Positions 60,114 to 64,000 of a stretch of 64,000 nucleotides of DNA are shown one piece after another. This DNA is from Lycocorax pyrrhopterus obiensis. Its lineage: Eukaryota > Chordata > Aves > Passeriformes > Paradisaeidae. The stretch's first letter is position 1. Each line of letters begins with the position of its first letter. The stretch lies in NCBI GenBank assembly GCA_014706295.1, contig JACSVZ010000007.1, positions 55,380,975 to 55,444,974 of the forward strand. The letters run 5' to 3'. The notes beneath the pieces were generated by a model. It saw only the letters and a program-made list of their open reading frames with translations. It did no database searches and was not told where the DNA came from. A program made the translations under genes and the position numbers.

Positions 60114-63100
60114 TCCCTGATATTGCTTGCATATAGCAAGTAATCACATATGCATCCGCAGCTGTAATTTGCTATGTATGGGCTTGTCATTGTCTGGACT
60201 TTGCTGAAGAATCCTAGAAACCATATTATGAAGAGGTGTTAATTGTCATGGTTCCCTTCACCAAAAATATACTGAGATCATTACTGCACTCTGTGGGCTG
60301 CAGATTTCTTTCATCACTGTGGACACAAATTCTTTGTCTGTGCTGGTTTCTCTGAGAGGGAGCCCAGTCGGCCTCTTGTTTGGCTCATTTCCTCACTCCA
60401 TTCAGGACAGGAGTAACTTTCCAGTACATGCAGCGCTTTTCCAGGACCAGATCCACAGTCACAATGCAAAAGAAAATTTGGGTGAATGCTGGTTACGTCC
60501 ACCTTGTGAGAGGAGGAGCAAGCTGGGTGTCAGCACAGTGAATTCCTAGAACCAAGCACTTTTAGCCCACATGTGGTTTGGTATTCAAAGCATCTCCGGG
60601 AGTTTAGGGGGCATCAACAGTGGGCTGGGATCTCCCACTTTAAAGCCTTCCCAAACCCCAAGAAGGGGTTGAAAGGTATTGCCCATGCTAAGGACATTCA
60701 TGCCCCATGGCTGCAGGAGCTGGAGCAGTTTCCTTACAAAGCTGTGAGGGTTTGCAGCACAGAAAGTCCCAGGCACTGACAGCAGCCTTGCATCTACTGA
60801 GTCATATTTCTCACTTGCCATATCAACCCTCTTTGTGAGGGTGACTTTGTGAGCAGAGCTTTGACAATGCCATGCCTGAGGAAAGCAGCCGAGACAAAGA
60901 AATTACCCATTAAAACCAAGCAAATCCCCGGACAAAGAGTATGGGCTTGTTCCAGGACTAATTTCCAGGTGCTTCTTCTCTTTCCTCAGAAATTTTGAAA
61001 TGGTCATTTTGGTCAGGCAAAGAGTGGAAAAAATAAACTGATAACCCACTGGACAGTCCTTTTCTGTTAAGGGAATGCACTGTCAGTTTTTGGCTGCTCT
61101 TTTCCTCATCCTCTTAAAGCTGCAAATTGCACCTCATTTTACAATCTGTGCTGTGATGTGAAAGAGATATTAGGCATTGTTGCTCAGAAAAGGTTGGGGT
61201 AGAGTGGCCTTGGCCTGTGCTTTTCTGCCTACAGCATTTTAAGGCATCTCAGGGAACAGCATGGTGGGTATTATTTAGTCTCATTTTCTCAAGGCCACTT
61301 AAACACTGTTTTGAAAGGGAGGATGGATGCAACAACAGCCAGAATCCTATTTTAAGATGTCCATTAGTGCCCTGGAATGTGTGGAGCGAAGAGCGTCTGG
61401 ATTCCCCAGCAGCCCTGGCTGTATGAGGCACAGCTCATCTCCCACCTTACTGGCTCAGGAGTGCCCCAAATAATTCACTGAACTCAAGGAACACAGCAGG
61501 CTGATTGCAAGGCAGCAGCAGGAGCAGGGGTCCCAAATGGCCATGCTCAGATTGAGATACTTTTTAGAAATTACAGTAAATGGAGGCTCTCAGGCACAGG
61601 ATGATGGAGAATGGACTGTGGACCTAGGTGTGTGTGACACTGACACATGACAAGCTACTTGTTTCTAATATTTTCTACTGTGCTGAAATCACTTTCTTCT
61701 CTAAAGCCACTTGAATGAATTGATTTACTTGTATGGAACAGACCATAATTGCTTACAGCGCATAATGTGCACTCAGATAGGTAAAACAAGCAATATAACC
61801 CAATGGGTGCCTTAATGAGATGTCCAAGTCAGGCATTTGGACACTCAAATTGGCACTTAGGTGCATAAAATTGACATTTACATGTCTAAGTGGCAATTTG
61901 GAGCATCCAGATTAGGGATTAAGTTTCCCGTGTTTGAAAACTGAAACCCTGTCTCTTTACTCTCGACATTGTTATCTGCTGGCTGCAGAGCTTCCATCAG
62001 CACAAGCAGAGTGCTGGGGGATTAAATGAATGAACACATGCAAAGTTGTGCACTATCACAGCAAGGGATGCAATTCTTGTTTGTGGCCTTGAGGAGCTGC
62101 ATGAAGAGGATACACGCTTGTTTTAATGTGAGCATTTTGGGCACCTCCAATACAAGCTAAATATAACTAACTGGGGAATGTTGTGACTAAAGTAGAAGTG
62201 GAAAAATGGTGCTTGCGTGGGTGTGCCTTCCTACACTGCCTATATTTAGCAAGTTGGAATGCTGCTTCAGTGCTCAAGTAAAAGCAGTATTGACACAGTC
62301 CTGTTCACAGCACTGAAAAATGTGTTTCTTGGAGAAAGCAAAGACATCTTCTTTTCATTATGGGACTGGTAGATACCATCAGCATTGTTAAGCCCCCTTA
62401 TTGTACCCACACAGTAAATTCTCAGTTTTATGGCTGTCATGTGAAGATCAGGCTCCACATCCCAATGCAACTCCTGACCCATCAGTACCATCAGCATCCG
62501 GCCAGGGGGTTGTTTGCACTGCAAGGAAGCAGAAGAAAGCACGATTGAGATTAGGAATACATTTGATAAGGGCAAGAAAGAAAGTGACAGAGAGGCAGGC
62601 AGAGGCTCTCCCATGGATTAATGCCCTTAAATTAAATGATAAAATATGCCTGGAATAAAAAGAAATCTCGCTGGGAACTTCTCCAAGCTCAAGCCCATAT
62701 GTTACTGGCTAATAATTTCACACCTTTGTCTGCCAGAGTAATTAGACAAAAGTGAAGCAGTACTCTGCTTATTTTTCTTGCTACTGTTTCATAATACCAG
62801 CTAAGAAATGGTGGGTTATTTTAAGATTACCCCAAATATAGAGGCCCACTGGGAGTAGCTCTTTGGTAATCTGGTAATTGGTTTAACTCACCAGCTACAA
62901 ACAATACAATTCATTTTGTTAGGGGTGTTTTGTTTGTTCTTTAGCAGAAAAAAAATTATAAAAATGTATGACATATATAATTGAACTTAGCTCCTGTAAC
63001 AAATGAAAGAATTGATTTTTGTTGTCTCACATGGACTGTAAGTCAGTGTAATTCCACCGAATCTACACAAGTGTAAAGCTGGAGCAGAGAATTAAGTCCA

Positions 63101-64000
63101 AAATGCTTATTGGCTGTTGCATAGAAATTGCCATCCATACTCTTGGTGTAAGCAGTACTTCCAGCCAGTGCATTCTCACCCACCTTAAGTACAGGCATGG
63201 ATGCGACCAGCGGGTTATTCTGTTATAGCCTTGACTTCTCAGCAGAAGTCTGTAGACTGAAGCACACAGAATGATTGTGGGCTGGTGCATGAAATGGTTG
63301 TGGCCTGGTCTCTTTCAGAGACTGGGTAAGACTTCAATTTTCACTCCTTCTTTTTTTTTATTTAGGGTGAAAGAAATCTGTTCATTCTTTGTATCAGAAT
63401 TTGAAAGAGAGTGCTTGAGAAGTTTGGAAAGGGTGCAACGAATTTACTGGTTTCACTCAAACTGCCTACTGTGGAAACCTAAGGTGGACTCAGACATCTC
63501 TTAGGATACCCCAGTCTAACATATTTGTGAGCAGCTCAGACTGGCTTCTGGACTCCAGCTCTTCACAGTTGATGGTGAGAAGGATGGGTTGCAATCACCT
63601 CAGGGATTGCACTCACTCCTGATCTGTGTCCAACAAACATATCCTCACTCCTGAAAGGGTAGGGTTAGATAGGCAGCCTCCATCCTTTATATATCTGGAG
63701 CTCAGACATCACACAAACCCAGAGTCTGCTGTTGGAGTCATTGTCTGAATAGTTTAGAATTTTTCTTCTTTCTCTTGTGTGCATCTAATACCAGCTTTCT
63801 TCACCAAACAGCAGCATCTGAGTGCGTATATGACAGGTAGATGGACACACAGTGAACCAAAAAGCAAAACACTCTGCAGATCTGCTCTGGAGAAGGCCAG
63901 GCACTTCTCTCCTCAGTATGGACAGGGAAAGAAGCTGAAGTATCTTTGACCACAGAACAACTCCTTGAAGACAGAATTGTAAGTCAAATATGGAGTAGGC
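60114..64000. other. Noncoding stretch to window end, no gene recognised
   Basis: The open frame at 63271-63504 follows a polypyrimidine tract and AG (about 63350-63365) but gives no recognisable peptide. A frame of 115 codons (minus, 62267-62614) is likewise unrecognised. A repeat-like block at 61825-61915 is listed separately. Confidence 0.5.
61825..61915. repeat. Possible ancient amniote repeat with TTAGGTGC motif
   Basis: Alternating words ('catttggacactcaaattggcacttaggtgc', 'catttacatgtctaagtggcaatttgg') resemble an old amniote interspersed repeat rich in TTAGGTGCCTAA-type motifs that I recall from reptile and bird genomes. The match is by general look only and the family is not named. 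Confidence 0.25.

Noticed and set aside
63350..63504. Terminal-exon candidate after a T-rich tract and AG; alternatively a CR1 sense remnant
   Set aside because: The peptide is not recognisable and the CR1 resemblance ('gaagtttggaaagggtgcaacg') is too short.
1..64000. CRISPR arrays, tRNA or rRNA genes, operons, or a defence or biosynthetic system
   Set aside because: No regularly spaced repeats, no cloverleaf or ribosomal sequence recognised, and the DNA is of vertebrate type without compact genes.

Overview
This looks like bird nuclear DNA. The main reason is the interspersed repeats: several CR1 (chicken repeat 1) LINE fragments with the avian 3' end, which on the plus strand read as a 'tcatagaatc...ggttggaaggga' type start followed by the 'acctccaggga...ggcatccacagcttctctgggcaacc' type body. 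There is also a solo LTR that resembles, from memory, avian ERV LTRs. Base composition is AT-leaning apart from one island, CpG is sparse, and there is no compact gene layout. Nothing suggests bacterial, plasmid or viral genome organisation. Placement within birds (possibly a songbird, from the LTR) is a weak impression.

I find no protein-coding gene or coding exon that I can support. All open frames are short (the longest are about 190 codons, stacked on both strands of a GC-rich island), carry no recognisable domain, and are the size expected by chance. The window is best read as intergenic or intronic DNA. No tRNA, rRNA, CRISPR array, operon or bacterial-type element was seen.

Layout. 1-5.8 kb: unique-looking noncoding DNA. 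5.8-6.44 kb: an old, diverged CR1/L3-like fragment (minus). 8.67-8.76 kb: short CR1 3' end (minus). 12.38 kb: perfect 13-bp stem-loop. 16.12-16.62 kb: a 496-bp solo LTR with TG...CA ends and a 5-bp target-site duplication, directly next to a CR1 3' end (16.62-16.82 kb, minus). 22.17-22.46 kb: CR1 (minus). 24.11-25.24 kb: the longest CR1 (minus), with eroded reverse-transcriptase remnants. 28.3 and 30.8 kb: probable old CR1 scraps. 38.05 kb: 10-bp minisatellite. 38.74-38.79 kb: a 14-bp perfect inverted repeat inside a longer pre-miRNA-like hairpin. 42.0-42.54 kb: a sharply bounded CpG-island-like segment, the best promoter/first-exon candidate. 50.4 and 51.3 kb: two diverged copies of an about 85-bp element, the most unusual structure here. 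53.17-53.32 kb: CR1 reverse-transcriptase remnant (plus). 53.3-64 kb: noncoding, with an AT palindrome at 60.1 kb and a possible ancient repeat at 61.8 kb.

No multi-gene system can be reconstructed. The observations most worth following are the duplicated 50.4/51.3 kb element (possible paired regulatory element), the 38.7 kb hairpin (possible small-RNA precursor), the CpG island at 42 kb, and the intact-looking solo LTR.
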